The notes beneath the pieces are model-generated. The model was given only the letters and a program-made list of their open reading frames with translations, was not told the origin of the DNA and did not search any database. A program made the translations under genes and the position numbers. Positions 16,736-25,386 of a stretch of 64,000 nucleotides of DNA are shown here, in pieces. This DNA comes from Sporosarcina sp. ANT_H38 (GTDB lineage Bacteria > Bacillota > Bacilli > Bacillales_A > Planococcaceae): contig NZ_VOBC01000001.1 in the NCBI RefSeq assembly GCF_008369195.1, positions 2,294,001-2,358,000 of the forward strand, given 5' to 3'. Within the stretch, counting starts at the first letter, position 1. Every line of letters starts with the position of its first letter.

Positions 16736-16824
16736 TGTAAACACCTCCATCTACGTTATTACTTTTACTATATCCATAAGTAGGTTATGTTAAACCTACT
16801 ATTCTACTTTTCTGTAAAATTAAT

Positions 16825-17079
16825 TTATTGTCTGCCAATCATATCTTGTATATCTTTAATATTTACTGCTTTGCCATTCTTAACAATAGAATTAACAAGC
16901 TCATCTTCTGTCTGCTGAGGTACTTCTTTTTTCGCGAGTTTCCCGACTTTACGTATAATTTTTCTCACTTGCCGTTCGTCATTGAAATCCGCATATTGGA
17001 TTGCATTTGCAAGCGCAAAAACTTCTTCCATCGGGACGCCTGTTTTTGATTCGATTTTCCGGAAAAATGAATCATTCAT
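16825..17079 (-). CDS. spoVIF: Stage VI sporulation protein F (YjcC)
   Basis: An 84-residue protein, the size of B. subtilis SpoVIF, with NDSFFRKIESKTGV at the start, LANAIQYADFNDERQVR and KVGKLAKKEVPQQTEDELV. In B. subtilis SpoVIF is a mother-cell protein needed for proper spore coat assembly and resistance. The ATG follows a GGAGGGGGG-type binding site. It lies 16 bp after the yjcZ-like gene. A 20-bp palindrome (16780-16799, GTAGGTT/AACCTAC) after its stop may end the transcript, though no clear T run follows. Confidence 0.85.
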   Translation of the reverse strand: MNDSFFRKIESKTGVPMEEVFALANAIQYADFNDERQVRKIIRKVGKLAKKEVPQQTEDELVNSIVKNGKAVNIKDIQDMIGRQ

Positions 17080-17095
17080 CTAATTTCCCCCCTCC

Positions 17096-17248
17096 TTATA
17101 CACAAAAACTGCGGCCCACAATAATGAGCAAGATGAAGAGTACAACAATTAGTACGAATGTCGAACCGCCATAACTCGATCTTTCCGGTTCACAACCGCC
17201 GCATCCTCCGCCAAATCCGCCACCATAAGGATTACATCCTCCAAACAT
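17096..17248 (-). CDS. yjcZ: YjcZ-family sporulation protein (50 aa)
   Basis: A tiny Gly/Cys-rich tail-anchored protein: MFGGCNPYGGGFGGGCGGC then a single membrane helix (about residues 31-45, VLIVVLFILLIIVG) near the C-terminus. This Gly-rich head plus C-terminal helix is the signature of the YjcZ/sporulation small protein family in Bacillales. GGAAGGGGG precedes the ATG at 17248. It heads a short unit with spoVIF. The biochemical function is unknown. Confidence 0.8.
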   Translation of the reverse strand: MFGGCNPYGGGFGGGCGGCEPERSSYGGSTFVLIVVLFILLIIVGRSFCV

Positions 17249-17272
17249 AATAATACCCCCTTCCTTTCTTCG

Positions 17273-17281
17273 TATCCTATG
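17273..17281 (-). promoter_or_regulatory. Sigma-K-like -10 element ahead of yjcZ-spoVIF
   Basis: CATAGGATA on the minus strand fits the CATAnnnTA sigma-K -10 pattern, 24 bp before the yjcZ start. The matching -35 (AC) is weak (CC at the expected place), so this is tentative. Confidence 0.4.
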
Positions 17282-17315
17282 CGGACACATGAAGAAGGAA
17301 GAGGGCGCATGACTA

Positions 17316-17687
17316 TTAAACCTTTCCTTTCGATTTAAAAATAACAGATGCAATGAATCCAAATAGAATCGCTGAACTAATTCCAGAACTTGTCACTTCA
17401 AACATCCCTGTGACAACACCAATCAGGCCGTGTTTTTCAGCTTCCGCCATTGCGCCGTGCGTCAGGGCATTACCGAAAGAAGTAATTGGTATCGTTGCAC
17501 CGGCTCCAGCAAAATCGATTAATGGCTCATATAACCCCAAGCCGTCTAACACTGAACCTGTAACGACCAAAATGCACAATGTATGCGCAGGTGTCAGTTT
17601 TGCTACGTCAAACAACAGTTGTCCCACAACACAAATGAGACCCCCTACAATAAATGCTGTAATGAAAATCGACACCATAATCCACAC
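17316..17687 (-). CDS. spoVAE: Stage V sporulation protein AE (SpoVAEb)
   Basis: A 120-123 residue inner-membrane protein of the SpoVA channel that moves Ca-dipicolinate into the forespore and releases it at germination. Three or four hydrophobic helices and the family segment AGAGATIPITSFGNALTHGAM are clear. The start is GTG at 17687 or ATG at 17678; the latter gives MVSIFITAFIVGG, closer to homologues. It is the last gene of the lipoprotein-AC-AD-AE operon and abuts spoVAD. Confidence 0.92.
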   Translation of the reverse strand: MWIMVSIFITAFIVGGLICVVGQLLFDVAKLTPAHTLCILVVTGSVLDGLGLYEPLIDFAGAGATIPITSFGNALTHGAMAEAEKHGLIGVVTGMFEVTSSGISSAILFGFIASVIFKSKGKV

Positions 17688-18689
17688 TCATTTCATTGTT
17701 AATTCGATTGCATGCGCAATGCACGGAATCGTATCACCTTGTTGAAATGATAACGGAGATAATAGCGCGCCCGTCGCAATTAGAAGGACCCGTTTATATT
17801 CACCCGCCCTCATTTTTTCAATTACTTCCGTTAAGAAAATGGCGGCAGAACAACCTGCGCCACTTGCACCGGATAAAAAAGCTGCATCAGCACCGTAAAA
17901 CTCTTTGCCTGCATCCCTAAATTTTTTTGTCACGTCAATACCTTGATTGCCTACAAGTGTTTTATATAACTCAAAACCAGTTTTCCCAAGGTCACCTGTC
18001 ATGATCACATCATAGTCTTTCACGTCTTTGTTGTGACCTTTTAGATGGCGGATAAGCGTATCTGCCGCTGCCGGTGCCATCGCCGCCCCCATATTTAGTG
18101 GATCGGTCATTCCTAGATCTATTACACATCCGATTGTTCCACACTCTATAGAAGGAAACCCTTTTTTATAAGGTGTAACAGCTGCTACCCCCGCTGCTGT
18201 GACGGTCCATTGAGCAGTTTCAGGTTTTTGTGCACCATACTCGTTTGGATATCGAAATTGTCGTTCAACTGCATTATGCTGACTAGATGCCCCCGCAATA
18301 GCGCATTTCGACATACCCATTTCGGTCAGCAACGCTGCCATTAAGAGTGAAGATACTGACGTTGCACAAGCGGAAAACAGGCCAATATACGGAATTCCCA
18401 CCGTTGTAGCGGCAAAGTTTGAGGGTGTCATCTGGTTAATAAGGTCACCAATTAATAAGAAATCGGCGTCGCTTGGCACAGAATCCACTTTGCTTAACGC
18501 AATCATGCACGCATCTTCCATCATTTTTGCGTGAGCATGTTCATTCGTTTTCATTTCACAGCGCTCATCCTCGTAAACTTTATCAAATTTATCGGCATAC
18601 AAACTTTTCTTCTCTAACGGACCCACTGTAACACCTGTTGCCACAATGGATGGAGTCGTTTTAAATGTCAGGAGGCCGCGCGCTACCAT
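17688..18689 (-). CDS. spoVAD: Stage V sporulation protein AD
   Basis: A 333-residue thiolase-fold protein, close to the usual ~338, that binds dipicolinic acid at the forespore inner membrane. Seen: PSIVATGVTVGPLEKKS at the N-terminus, FSACATSVSSLLMAALLTEM, and SGASGAGCSAAIFLTEV. Its length and order match SpoVAD; it has no membrane segment. It overlaps spoVAC by 7 bp and is followed by spoVAE with no gap, so the three are coupled. Confidence 0.95.
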   Translation of the reverse strand: MVARGLLTFKTTPSIVATGVTVGPLEKKSLYADKFDKVYEDERCEMKTNEHAHAKMMEDACMIALSKVDSVPSDADFLLIGDLINQMTPSNFAATTVGIPYIGLFSACATSVSSLLMAALLTEMGMSKCAIAGASSQHNAVERQFRYPNEYGAQKPETAQWTVTAAGVAAVTPYKKGFPSIECGTIGCVIDLGMTDPLNMGAAMAPAAADTLIRHLKGHNKDVKDYDVIMTGDLGKTGFELYKTLVGNQGIDVTKKFRDAGKEFYGADAAFLSGASGAGCSAAIFLTEVIEKMRAGEYKRVLLIATGALLSPLSFQQGDTIPCIAHAIELTMK

Positions 18690-19138
18690 GATATAACACC
18701 AAATTTTACAAGTATCGTTTTAATGAGTGCAACTACAAATGCTGAAAATACGCCAAAAAGAATGACCGAACCCGCGAGCTTGAACATATTTCCACCAACC
18801 CCAAGGACATACCCTTCTGTCTTATGTTCAATTGCCGCTGAAATGACCGCATTGCCGAAACCTGTTATTGGAACTGCACTTCCAGCCCCTCCAAATTGAG
18901 CAATTTTCTTATATAATCCAAAACCCGTTAACAGCATCGCAAAAAATATCATTGTTGCTACGGTCGGATTACTGGCTGTCCGTTCCGTGAAATCAAAGAA
19001 TGTCATATAAAACAGCGACACAAATTGACCTACTAAACAAATCGTTCCTCCTGTCAAAAATGCAAAAATAACATTTCGCATCAATGGTGTTTTAGGAGAA
19101 ATTTCTTTTTCTAACTTTGCATATTTTTTTTCATCCAT
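18683..19138 (-). CDS. spoVAC: Stage V sporulation protein AC
   Basis: A 151-residue membrane protein of the SpoVA complex; the B. subtilis homologue behaves as a mechanosensitive channel during Ca-DPA release. Four to five helices follow a charged N-terminus (EKKYAKLEKEISPKTPLMRN); the conserved FGGAGSAVPITGFGNAVISA resembles the SpoVAE motif, as expected for paralogues. Its ATG overlaps the stop of the upstream lipoprotein gene by one base. Confidence 0.95.
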   Translation of the reverse strand: MDEKKYAKLEKEISPKTPLMRNVIFAFLTGGTICLVGQFVSLFYMTFFDFTERTASNPTVATMIFFAMLLTGFGLYKKIAQFGGAGSAVPITGFGNAVISAAIEHKTEGYVLGVGGNMFKLAGSVILFGVFSAFVVALIKTILVKFGVISW

Positions 19139-19545
19139 TATGTCTCTTCCTTTATAAGTGATTTCAATTTGCCTATCTTTTTTTCATGCCCCTTTTTATC
19201 ATCCATATCAATAAGTTTGTTCATTTCCATCCATAATTTACTGTCCGCTGAAACGGTTACATCCAACTCCGGGTAAATATTTTCTAATTTGTCACTAATC
19301 TCGTTTTCGATTTTCTCCTTTTTGAAACGTGAAAATGTTTTTAGTGTAACGACTGTTATCAAGTCCTTTTTGTGAAAAACAGTTACCGCTGATGTAAGAC
19401 GTTTGTCATTTATCAATACTTCTTCGGCTTTCAGATGATCCTCGCTAGAATTGTTGTCAATCCGGAATCCGTTACCCGTACATCCGGATAGTAAGACAAC
19501 TGCGAAAACCATAAGGCTAAGTTTCCAGATATGCGTCCCCTCCAT
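19138..19545 (-). CDS. Sporulation lipoprotein, YhcN/YlaJ-like, first gene of the spoVA operon
   Basis: A ~135-residue lipoprotein with hydrophobic signal LMVFAVVLLSGC and mature N-terminus TGNGFRI; the rest (LINDKRLTSAVTVFHKKDL..., IYPELDVTVSAD) resembles YhcN/YlaJ proteins of the spore inner membrane. The start is unsettled. ATG at 19545 sits about where the sigma-G transcript should begin, so it would be nearly leaderless. GGAGGGG lies just downstream of that ATG and would suit an ATC codon at 19530, giving MWKLSLMVFAVVLLSGC, an ideal lipoprotein signal. The longer frame to 19584 runs across the promoter and is rejected. Confidence 0.75.
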   Translation of the reverse strand: MEGTHIWKLSLMVFAVVLLSGCTGNGFRIDNNSSEDHLKAEEVLINDKRLTSAVTVFHKKDLITVVTLKTFSRFKKEKIENEISDKLENIYPELDVTVSADSKLWMEMNKLIDMDDKKGHEKKIGKLKSLIKEET

Positions 19546-19552
19546 TTTTATA

Positions 19553-19583
19553 CAGTATGCCTTTTTATACTTAACTTTATTCA
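19553..19583 (-). promoter_or_regulatory. Sigma-G-type promoter of the spoVA operon
   Basis: TGAATA (19583-19578), an 18-bp spacer, and CATACTG (19559-19553). This matches the forespore sigma-G consensus (TGnATA / CATACTA) with one mismatch, and spoVA is a sigma-G operon in B. subtilis. Confidence 0.7.
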
Positions 19584-19603
19584 TAATCCAGCTGTGCGCC
19601 CTA

Positions 19604-19630
19604 ACACTACGAACTTTGTCGCATAAAGTA
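19604..19630 (+). promoter_or_regulatory. Sigma-K-type promoter of the coat gene
   Basis: AC at 19604-19605 and CATAAAGTA at 19622-19630 with 16 bp between; fits AC-N16-CATAnnnTA for late mother-cell sigma-K genes, as expected for an outer-coat protein. It lies back to back with the sigma-G promoter of spoVA. Confidence 0.55.
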
Positions 19631-19659
19631 TAAAGAATTGAGAAAAGGAGGTGGAATTA

Positions 19660-20196
19660 ATGGGATGTGGAAGAAGAGAAGAAAGTAGTGATTTTCGTGA
19701 CCAAGAAAATCGTCACCGAGATGACTGCGTATGTGAGGTTGTCAGGTTCATCAAACGTTTACAGGATGCGGGAACTGACGATGACTGTGTAGAGTGTGAA
19801 ACAGATTGTTTCATGGCTCCACTTGGTAGCATATCCAGCCCAGCACGTAACCGTGTCAATACACGAGTATTCATGCTATTGACGGAGAATGGTGATCCTT
19901 TCAAAGCTATGTTCCGTCCGGAAAGCAAAAAACATTACCTTCACAATTGCTTCTCGACCTTTTTTAGAGTACAAAACGTCTTTGACAGCTGCTGCGCAAC
20001 ATTACAAGTATTAGCACCATTAGACAAACACAATAATCCGGTGGACATTATTAAAAACGGCAAGTTGGATCTCGAAGAACTCTGTAAAGTTGAAAAATTT
20101 GGTGCGACAGACTCATGTATCACAGTCGACTTGACTTGTTTCTGTGGAATCCAATGTATTAAAGATACGTTTATCGACTTTTGCGACGTAAATTAA
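19660..20196 (+). CDS. cotZ: Spore coat protein, CotY/CotZ family
   Basis: A 178-residue Cys-rich protein of the CotY/CotZ family, which cross-links into the outermost crust or exosporium layer of the spore. Cys residues are spread throughout, e.g. DDCVCEVV, DDCVECETDCF, DSCCATLQVL, DLTCFCGIQC, and the central FRVQNVFDSCC is typical. The ATG at 19660 has AAAAGGAGGTGG upstream; the frame extension to 19651 is not needed. A strong terminator follows. CotY and CotZ cannot be told apart here. Confidence 0.9.
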   Translation: MGCGRREESSDFRDQENRHRDDCVCEVVRFIKRLQDAGTDDDCVECETDCFMAPLGSISSPARNRVNTRVFMLLTENGDPFKAMFRPESKKHYLHNCFSTFFRVQNVFDSCCATLQVLAPLDKHNNPVDIIKNGKLDLEELCKVEKFGATDSCITVDLTCFCGIQCIKDTFIDFCDVN

Positions 20197-20217
20197 TTAA
20201 TACCCTGCAATGCCCAA

Positions 20218-20252
20218 ACAACCCAACCGGTTTAAATCGGTTGGGTTGTTTT
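20218..20252 (+). terminator. Terminator of cotZ
   Basis: AACAACCCAACCG / CGGTTGGGTTGTT perfect 13-bp stem, T tail. Confidence 0.9.
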
Positions 20253-20255
20253 AAC

Positions 20256-20970
20256 TATTATCTATCACGTCTGTTGATTAACCATTGATTTGCATAAAAT
20301 ACTGTTGAGAAGCGTTTGACAACCTCTATTTTCACTGGTCCATTTTCGGCTCGCTCACGGCTATCTATTCATGACAGATTTACTGAGGAACCCCGTGTGG
20401 CTAGTTGCCTGTCGCGTTCCTACAATGTTCAAGTGAAAAATGCGGTTGTTTTGGAAGAAAAGAATAGATAATATTCTATGGAGAGTGAAAGTCCCCGAAG
20501 ATGCAATTTCGGGGACTCTTGCTTACTTTTAGCAAAGATTATGCATCTAATCATGTAATGCCTTATAGAAAGTGACACTTCTTTAAAATAAATAAGAAAA
20601 AACCTTAGAGAAAGCATCAGCCACCAAAATTTCATCTTTGACGGCTTTTCTCCAGGTAAAAAACCAGCTATTCTTTCGTCCAAAAAAACTTCAGCACTCT
20701 GTGCAATTATGCATTTGGAGCGCGACGGACGAAGGACAAACATACGATTACCGAAAAAAATGTGTAGGGATGCGACAAAGTCGCATCCCTACACATCCAG
20801 ACATCTCGGTAATCGTACTAGAAGTCATTCAATCCAGAGTGATCCAAAAGTACAACTATACAAGTAACACCAGGGGGTGATCAAGTTATTTACTAGTTAC
20901 TGTTGGATAATAAAAAGAAGTAATTCTTTATCATGATAAAAATGCCAGACGGAGAAATTCCCGCCTGGCA
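20256..20970. other. Palindrome-rich gene desert
   Basis: More than 700 bp with no ORF I can support. It holds a hairpin at 20490-20517 (AGTCCCCGAA/TTCGGGGACT), the nested palindrome at 20743-20817, and the terminator of the 139-aa ORF. The minus strand between the two hairpins could encode a ~240-nt RNA bounded by them, but no promoter was confirmed. Confidence 0.5.
20743..20817 (-). terminator. Nested inverted repeat containing a terminator-like hairpin
   Basis: The inner stem is 16 bp, TGTGTAGGGATGCGAC / GTCGCATCCCTACACA, with a 3-base loop (20761-20795). On the minus strand it is followed by T7, so it reads as a very strong terminator. It is enclosed by a 12-bp outer repeat TACGATTACCGA / TCGGTAATCGTA. 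No minus-strand gene directly upstream explains it, because the neighbouring gene already has its own terminator. Confidence 0.6.
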
Positions 20971-20971
20971 T
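20936..20971 (-). terminator. Terminator of the 139-aa ORF
   Basis: AATGCCAG / CTGGCATT stem with T5 tail on the minus strand. Confidence 0.8.
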
Positions 20972-20973
20972 TT

Positions 20974-21393
20974 TTACTTAGTTTCATCAAACGGCTTGCC
21001 ACGCCATAACACCTCTTCAATCTTGCCCATTTCTACAGCAACTAAATCTTGATGCATTCCTGTCAGATCAATCCACACTGTTTTCTCTTCGATTTTCTCA
21101 ATCGCTCCAGTTACAGTTTCCCCTTCCATTACGAACTGAAGTGGCTGATAGACCATGCGACGGAAAGAGTTGTTTAGATAAATGATTTTCCTCTGAATAG
21201 CTAAATTTGTTTCTAGTAAGGTTTCAACATCAATAAGCTGTTCTGTAAGTTGTTCCTCTTTTTCTTGTTCAATTTGATATTCACTGTCCAAAATAAAAAC
21301 TGATGTACTTTCCTCTACCGCAACAACAACTTTAATAAAGACAGGAGGTCCATTGACGAATAATAACGGCTCATTTCGATAAATGATATGCAC
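20974..21393 (-). CDS. Hypothetical protein (139 aa)
   Basis: A soluble, acidic, 139-residue product with a central coiled-coil-prone segment (EQEKEEQLTEQLIDVETLLE). The beta-rich C-terminus VTGAIEKIEEKTVWIDLTG resembles small SH3/Sm-like domains such as DUF2642, but the match is loose. The start at 21393 has AAAGGATGTG upstream, and a good terminator follows, so expression is likely. No family assigned. Confidence 0.6.
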   Translation of the reverse strand: MHIIYRNEPLLFVNGPPVFIKVVVAVEESTSVFILDSEYQIEQEKEEQLTEQLIDVETLLETNLAIQRKIIYLNNSFRRMVYQPLQFVMEGETVTGAIEKIEEKTVWIDLTGMHQDLVAVEMGKIEEVLWRGKPFDETK

Positions 21394-21444
21394 ATCCTTT
21401 CAATCACAGTATATGCGCCCATTTTTCAGGTGTTCATAAAGAAA

Positions 21445-21488
21445 AACGGTTTTCATCAGTAATCTAAAGATCACTGATGAAAACCGTT
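21445..21488 (-). terminator. Terminator overlapping the mgtE stop
   Basis: AACGGTTTTCATCAGT / ACTGATGAAAACCGTT 16-bp perfect stem with a T-rich tail; the last codons of mgtE form one arm. Confidence 0.85.
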
Positions 21489-22837
21489 GCAAGACCAAGA
21501 TAAATAATAACGCTAATAACGTCATTCAATGTAGTGATAAATGGACCAGACGCAACAGCAGGGTCTATTTTCAACTTATGCATAAGTAACGGAATGAATG
21601 ATCCGGAAATAGTTGCGACAAAAATCGAAACAAAAATCGCTGCACCTACTAAAAGTCCGATAATAAATTCATTTTTCCACACGTAAATGAGTCCAACTAC
21701 AAATAGTGCACAGATAAACCCAGTCATAAGTCCTGTTCCAGCCTCGCGAAGAAGTAACTTAAATTTACTTTCCTCCTCTACATCTCCTGTTGCAATACCG
21801 CGTACCGCGACAGCAAGTGCTTGCGTACCGCTATTTCCGGCAGTACCTGCAATAAGAGGAATGAACGCAGCCAAAAGTGCCACTTGTGAAATGGTTTCTG
21901 TAAATAGATCTATCAAATTCGCAGTAAGCATTCCAAGTACTAACAGAATAAGTAACCATGGAAGTCTTTTTTTCATTGCTGAGAATGAATTTTTGTCGAA
22001 TGTATCCATATTGGAAACCCCAGCAAGTTTAGAATAGTCATCTGATGCTTCTTCATCGAGTACATCGATAATATCATCTACTGTAATAATCCCAAGTATA
22101 TGCTGTTGGAAATCGACAACCGGAACGGCAAGGAAATTATAGTCCTTAATCATCTTTGCAACGTCTTCCTGATCTTCTGAAACGAGAACACTTACGACAC
22201 GTTCACTCATAATCGAACTAATCAGCGTATCTTCATGTGCAATGATCAAATCACGTAGCGATAAAACACCTGTCAGGCGATTATTGTCGTCAACGACAAA
22301 TATATAATAAATGGTTTCCGCTTTCGGTGCTTCATTGCGTAAAATCGTCATAGCCGAACGAACTGTCGAATTCTGCGGAATTGTAACATATTCCGTCGTC
22401 ATAATTGAACCTGCCGTATACTCTTCATAATCGAGTAGGGTTTTAATTTCTGCGGCCGCTTCTTTATTCATTAATGTTAAATAACTGACAACTTGTGATT
22501 TGTCGAGTTCATTCAGGACATCTACCGCGTTATCGACGAACATGAACGAAATCATGTCTGCTGCATACGTCGTGTCCATCTCCTGAAGGAACTGTTTATA
22601 TTCATCGTCGCTGATTTCACTAGTTTCGAAAACTTCCGCAAGTTCTTTTGGTGATAAGTATTGATAGATAGTTTGTCGGAGTTCTGGTCCAACTTCTTCG
22701 TAAAAAATCGCCCGGTCATATGGATGAAGGAGTAGGTATTCATCCCGGAAAGATTTTATATCCTGCTGGATAAGTGTTTCAATTAACTTGTTTTCATCAA
22801 AAATGATTTCGTCTTTATTTGCTTCTTTTTCGTTCAC
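21464..22837 (-). CDS. mgtE: Magnesium transporter MgtE
   Basis: A 457-residue MgtE-family channel that imports Mg2+ under control of its own cytosolic Mg2+-sensing domains. Order: N superhelical domain (to ~125), paired CBS domains (about 125-255, with EYTAGSIMTTEYVTIPQNST), then five membrane helices including LIAGTAGNSGTQALAVAVRG and VASGPFITTLNDVISV. The start is GTG at 22837 with AAAGGAAGGTG upstream; the frame opens to 22870. The 93 bp to the divergent prpE gene leave no room for an M-box riboswitch. Confidence 0.95.
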   Translation of the reverse strand: MNEKEANKDEIIFDENKLIETLIQQDIKSFRDEYLLLHPYDRAIFYEEVGPELRQTIYQYLSPKELAEVFETSEISDDEYKQFLQEMDTTYAADMISFMFVDNAVDVLNELDKSQVVSYLTLMNKEAAAEIKTLLDYEEYTAGSIMTTEYVTIPQNSTVRSAMTILRNEAPKAETIYYIFVVDDNNRLTGVLSLRDLIIAHEDTLISSIMSERVVSVLVSEDQEDVAKMIKDYNFLAVPVVDFQQHILGIITVDDIIDVLDEEASDDYSKLAGVSNMDTFDKNSFSAMKKRLPWLLILLVLGMLTANLIDLFTETISQVALLAAFIPLIAGTAGNSGTQALAVAVRGIATGDVEEESKFKLLLREAGTGLMTGFICALFVVGLIYVWKNEFIIGLLVGAAIFVSIFVATISGSFIPLLMHKLKIDPAVASGPFITTLNDVISVIIYLGLATVFISDL

Positions 22838-22930
22838 AGCTACACCTTCCTTTCTAATTTCATCGTGCATTATAAAAGTGACTAAGGGTATTATATACTA
22901 ATACACATAAAAAAAAAGGATGATACAAAT

Positions 22931-23671
22931 ATGAAATTCGATATTATCGGTGATATTCACGGTTGTTACGATGAATTCTTGAATTTGATTGATAAATTAG
23001 GTTACCTAATGAATACAGGCATTCCTATACATCCTGATGGGAGAAATCTTGTATTTGTCGGTGATACGATGGACAGAGGACCTGATTCCATTAAGATGTT
23101 GAATCTGGTTTTCAAACTCCAAAAAGCAACTACACTCATTTATTCCCCGGGAAATCATTGCAATAAATTGTACCGATTTGCCAAGGGTAATCAGGTCCAA
23201 CTCTCACACGGGCTCGAAACGACAGTTGCCGAACTAAATGCTTTAACGAAAGATGAGCGTAAAAGTCTTTTGACTACATACCGTAACTTTTACGAGGCAT
23301 TACCGCTATATCATACCCTTAATGATGGTAATCTCATAATTGCACACGCGGGCATTCGTGAAGAAATGATTGGTGCGACCCCTTCTGAAAAAATGCGTGT
23401 TTTCGTTCTCTATGGAGATATTACCGGCAAAAAATTACCTGATGGAAGACCTCTAAGACGCGATTGGGCTAAACATTACAAAGGGGACCCTTTCATAGTC
23501 TACGGCCATACACCAGTAACGGAAGTACGTTTCGTAAATAATACAGCGAATGTCGATACAGGCTGCGTATTTGGCGGCAAACTTACAGCTCTTCGCTATC
23601 CCGAAATGGAAATTATGTCAGTCCCATCTCTGCAACCATTCGTTCCAGAAAAATTCACTATTTTTAATTGA
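22931..23671 (+). CDS. prpE: Bis(5'-nucleosyl)-tetraphosphatase PrpE
   Basis: A 246-residue metallophosphatase that hydrolyses Ap4A-type dinucleotides; in B. subtilis PrpE also influences spore germination. Metallophosphoesterase motifs are complete: GDIHGCYDE, GDTMDRGPDS, SPGNHCNKL, HAGIREEM and YGHTPVTEV. Its stop overlaps that of the convergent pseudouridine synthase gene by 8 bp. Position next to yjbO/nadK matches the B. subtilis order. Confidence 0.93.
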   Translation: MKFDIIGDIHGCYDEFLNLIDKLGYLMNTGIPIHPDGRNLVFVGDTMDRGPDSIKMLNLVFKLQKATTLIYSPGNHCNKLYRFAKGNQVQLSHGLETTVAELNALTKDERKSLLTTYRNFYEALPLYHTLNDGNLIIAHAGIREEMIGATPSEKMRVFVLYGDITGKKLPDGRPLRRDWAKHYKGDPFIVYGHTPVTEVRFVNNTANVDTGCVFGGKLTALRYPEMEIMSVPSLQPFVPEKFTIFN

Positions 23672-24611
23672 TTTCAGTGTTGGTTAAAAGCTTCATATCG
23701 AGCGGAATATCACATCTAAATTCAACTTTTTCATTTGTCAGTGGATGCAAAAATCCAATCATTGCGCAGTGTAACGCCTGTCGTCCAATCAATCCGTGGG
23801 AGCCGCCATACAAATCATCGCCATGCAGCGGATGGCCTACCCACCTCATATGGACACGTATTTGATGCGTCCTTCCCGTATGAAGAATCAGCCCGATTTT
23901 TGTTAAATGAAGGCCATCTACTTCTGAGCGGTGCAGTACTTCGACCTCTGTTCGAGCGAATTGCCCATCTTCGCGCACAATTCGCTCGATAATGCTGCCA
24001 TCTTTTCTGCCGATTGGTTGCACTATGCTGATTTGATCCTTTTCTACATATCCTTCAACAAATGCGATATATTGTCGATGAAAACCGAATTTCATCATCT
24101 GTTCACTAAGCAGATGATGAATATGTCGGTTTTTTGCAATACAAATCAAACCCGATGTATCCTTATCGAGACGTGTGACGACGTGCACTGTGGCCGGAAG
24201 TCGTTCCTTAGCAAACTTTCCAGCAACGATATTCGCCATCGTTCCGGTTGGATGGTCACGCGACGGGATCGTACTTTGTCCAGCAGGCTTATTAACGATG
24301 ATTAGTGCTTCATCTTCATAGACAATAGTTAAATGCCCAGACTCGGGAAGTAAACCGGGGCTTGGCTCTTCTGGTGGAAAAATAATGCTAACTTCATCAC
24401 CTGAATGTAATAGATGCCGCACATTGCGTTCAATGCCATTCACACGGATGTCGCCACCATCGTATTTAGTTGCAGTTAGCGTTCTTTTAGATATCCCTTT
24501 TGCATGCAGGAATTCGCGTAGCAGAATGCCGCCTTCATCCACCTTAAATACGAGACTAAACCTAAGATCCAGCTCATCCCTTTTAGACATCGCTGTCAAT
24601 GAATGAATCAT
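23664..24611 (-). CDS. RluA/RluD-family pseudouridine synthase (YjbO)
   Basis: A 315-residue RNA pseudouridine synthase. The N-terminal S4-like domain (about 20-80, [18 protein letters not shown]) is followed by the catalytic domain with [13 protein letters not shown] (nucleophile Asp) and [13 protein letters not shown]. Start: ATG 24611 with GGAGGCG upstream, overlapping the nadK end by 29 bp; the open frame to 24683 runs back into nadK. Target uridines (probably rRNA) are inferred from family only. Confidence 0.9.
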   Translation of the reverse strand: MIHSLTAMSKRDELDLRFSLVFKVDEGGILLREFLHAKGISKRTLTATKYDGGDIRVNGIERNVRHLLHSGDEVSIIFPPEEPSPGLLPESGHLTIVYEDEALIIVNKPAGQSTIPSRDHPTGTMANIVAGKFAKERLPATVHVVTRLDKDTSGLICIAKNRHIHHLLSEQMMKFGFHRQYIAFVEGYVEKDQISIVQPIGRKDGSIIERIVREDGQFARTEVEVLHRSEVDGLHLTKIGLILHTGRTHQIRVHMRWVGHPLHGDDLYGGSHGLIGRQALHCAMIGFLHPLTNEKVEFRCDIPLDMKLLTNTEIN

Positions 24612-25386
24612 GCACACGCCTCCAAAACGGAAACGGTCTGAACCTTCCAAAACGAACTTTTTCTTTTGAAACTTGATATTCAATCGACTTCACATCTTTA
24701 TGAAGCAGCTGCAAATGATCGACTGTTACCATAAAATCAGGTCCCTTTACAGGTGTTAGCACGCATTTATGATGCGCGGGCAGTACTAGCGGCGCGCCAA
24801 CTGTCCGGAATACCCGGTTATTAATAGATGCCATTTCTGTCAACTGCATAGACGGAAGAGATGGATGAATAATTGCTCCGCCCAGTGCCTTATTATATGC
24901 AGTGGACCCAGAAGGTGTCGACATACATAACCCGTCACCGCGAAAACGTTCAAAATGGTTACCATTCAATTCAACATCCATGACAAGAGTCACGTCTGGA
25001 GATTTCACTGTCGATTCGTTCAACGCTAGGTACAGAGCGCTATCTCTATCATTTCGGTAGTTGATTTTAACATCAAGAAGCGGGTATTCGAAAACTTCGA
25101 ATTCTTTTCGGGCAATAGAAATGACTAGCTTCTCAATTTCAGCTGGCTTCCAGTCTGCATAAAACCCTAGATGACCTGTATGGATTCCTACAAATGCGGT
25201 ATCTTGCAAGCGGTATTTATATTTATGAAAGGCGTGGAGTAATGTACCGTCTCCCCCAATTGACAGGACTATGTCTGGCTCTTCTTCATTGAACTCAAGT
25301 CCGAAATCTGTCAAATATTCTTTCGCTTCATCCATAAGCTTGTTGGATAATGCATCATTTCGTGACTGGATTGCAAATTTCATCAT
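24583..25386 (-). CDS. nadK: NAD kinase
   Basis: A 267-residue ATP/polyphosphate NAD kinase making NADP. Signature [14 protein letters not shown] near residue 45, the second motif [11 protein letters not shown], and [20 protein letters not shown]. It overlaps the relQ stop by 4 bp (ATGA-type junction) and the yjbO start by 29 bp, so relQ-nadK-yjbO are translationally coupled. B. subtilis has the same yjbM-N-O order. Confidence 0.95.
   Translation of the reverse strand: MMKFAIQSRNDALSNKLMDEAKEYLTDFGLEFNEEEPDIVLSIGGDGTLLHAFHKYKYRLQDTAFVGIHTGHLGFYADWKPAEIEKLVISIARKEFEVFEYPLLDVKINYRNDRDSALYLALNESTVKSPDVTLVMDVELNGNHFERFRGDGLCMSTPSGSTAYNKALGGAIIHPSLPSMQLTEMASINNRVFRTVGAPLVLPAHHKCVLTPVKGPDFMVTVDHLQLLHKDVKSIEYQVSKEKVRFGRFRPFPFWRRVHDSFIDSDV

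Noticed and set aside
20429..20743. Minus-strand 104-aa ORF with hydrophobic stretch
   Set aside because: Crosses a terminator-like hairpin, starts inside an inverted repeat, lacks a ribosome binding site and shows no family motif.
22838..22930. M-box magnesium riboswitch upstream of mgtE
   Set aside because: Only 93 bp separate mgtE from the divergent prpE gene; too short and no M-box core seen.
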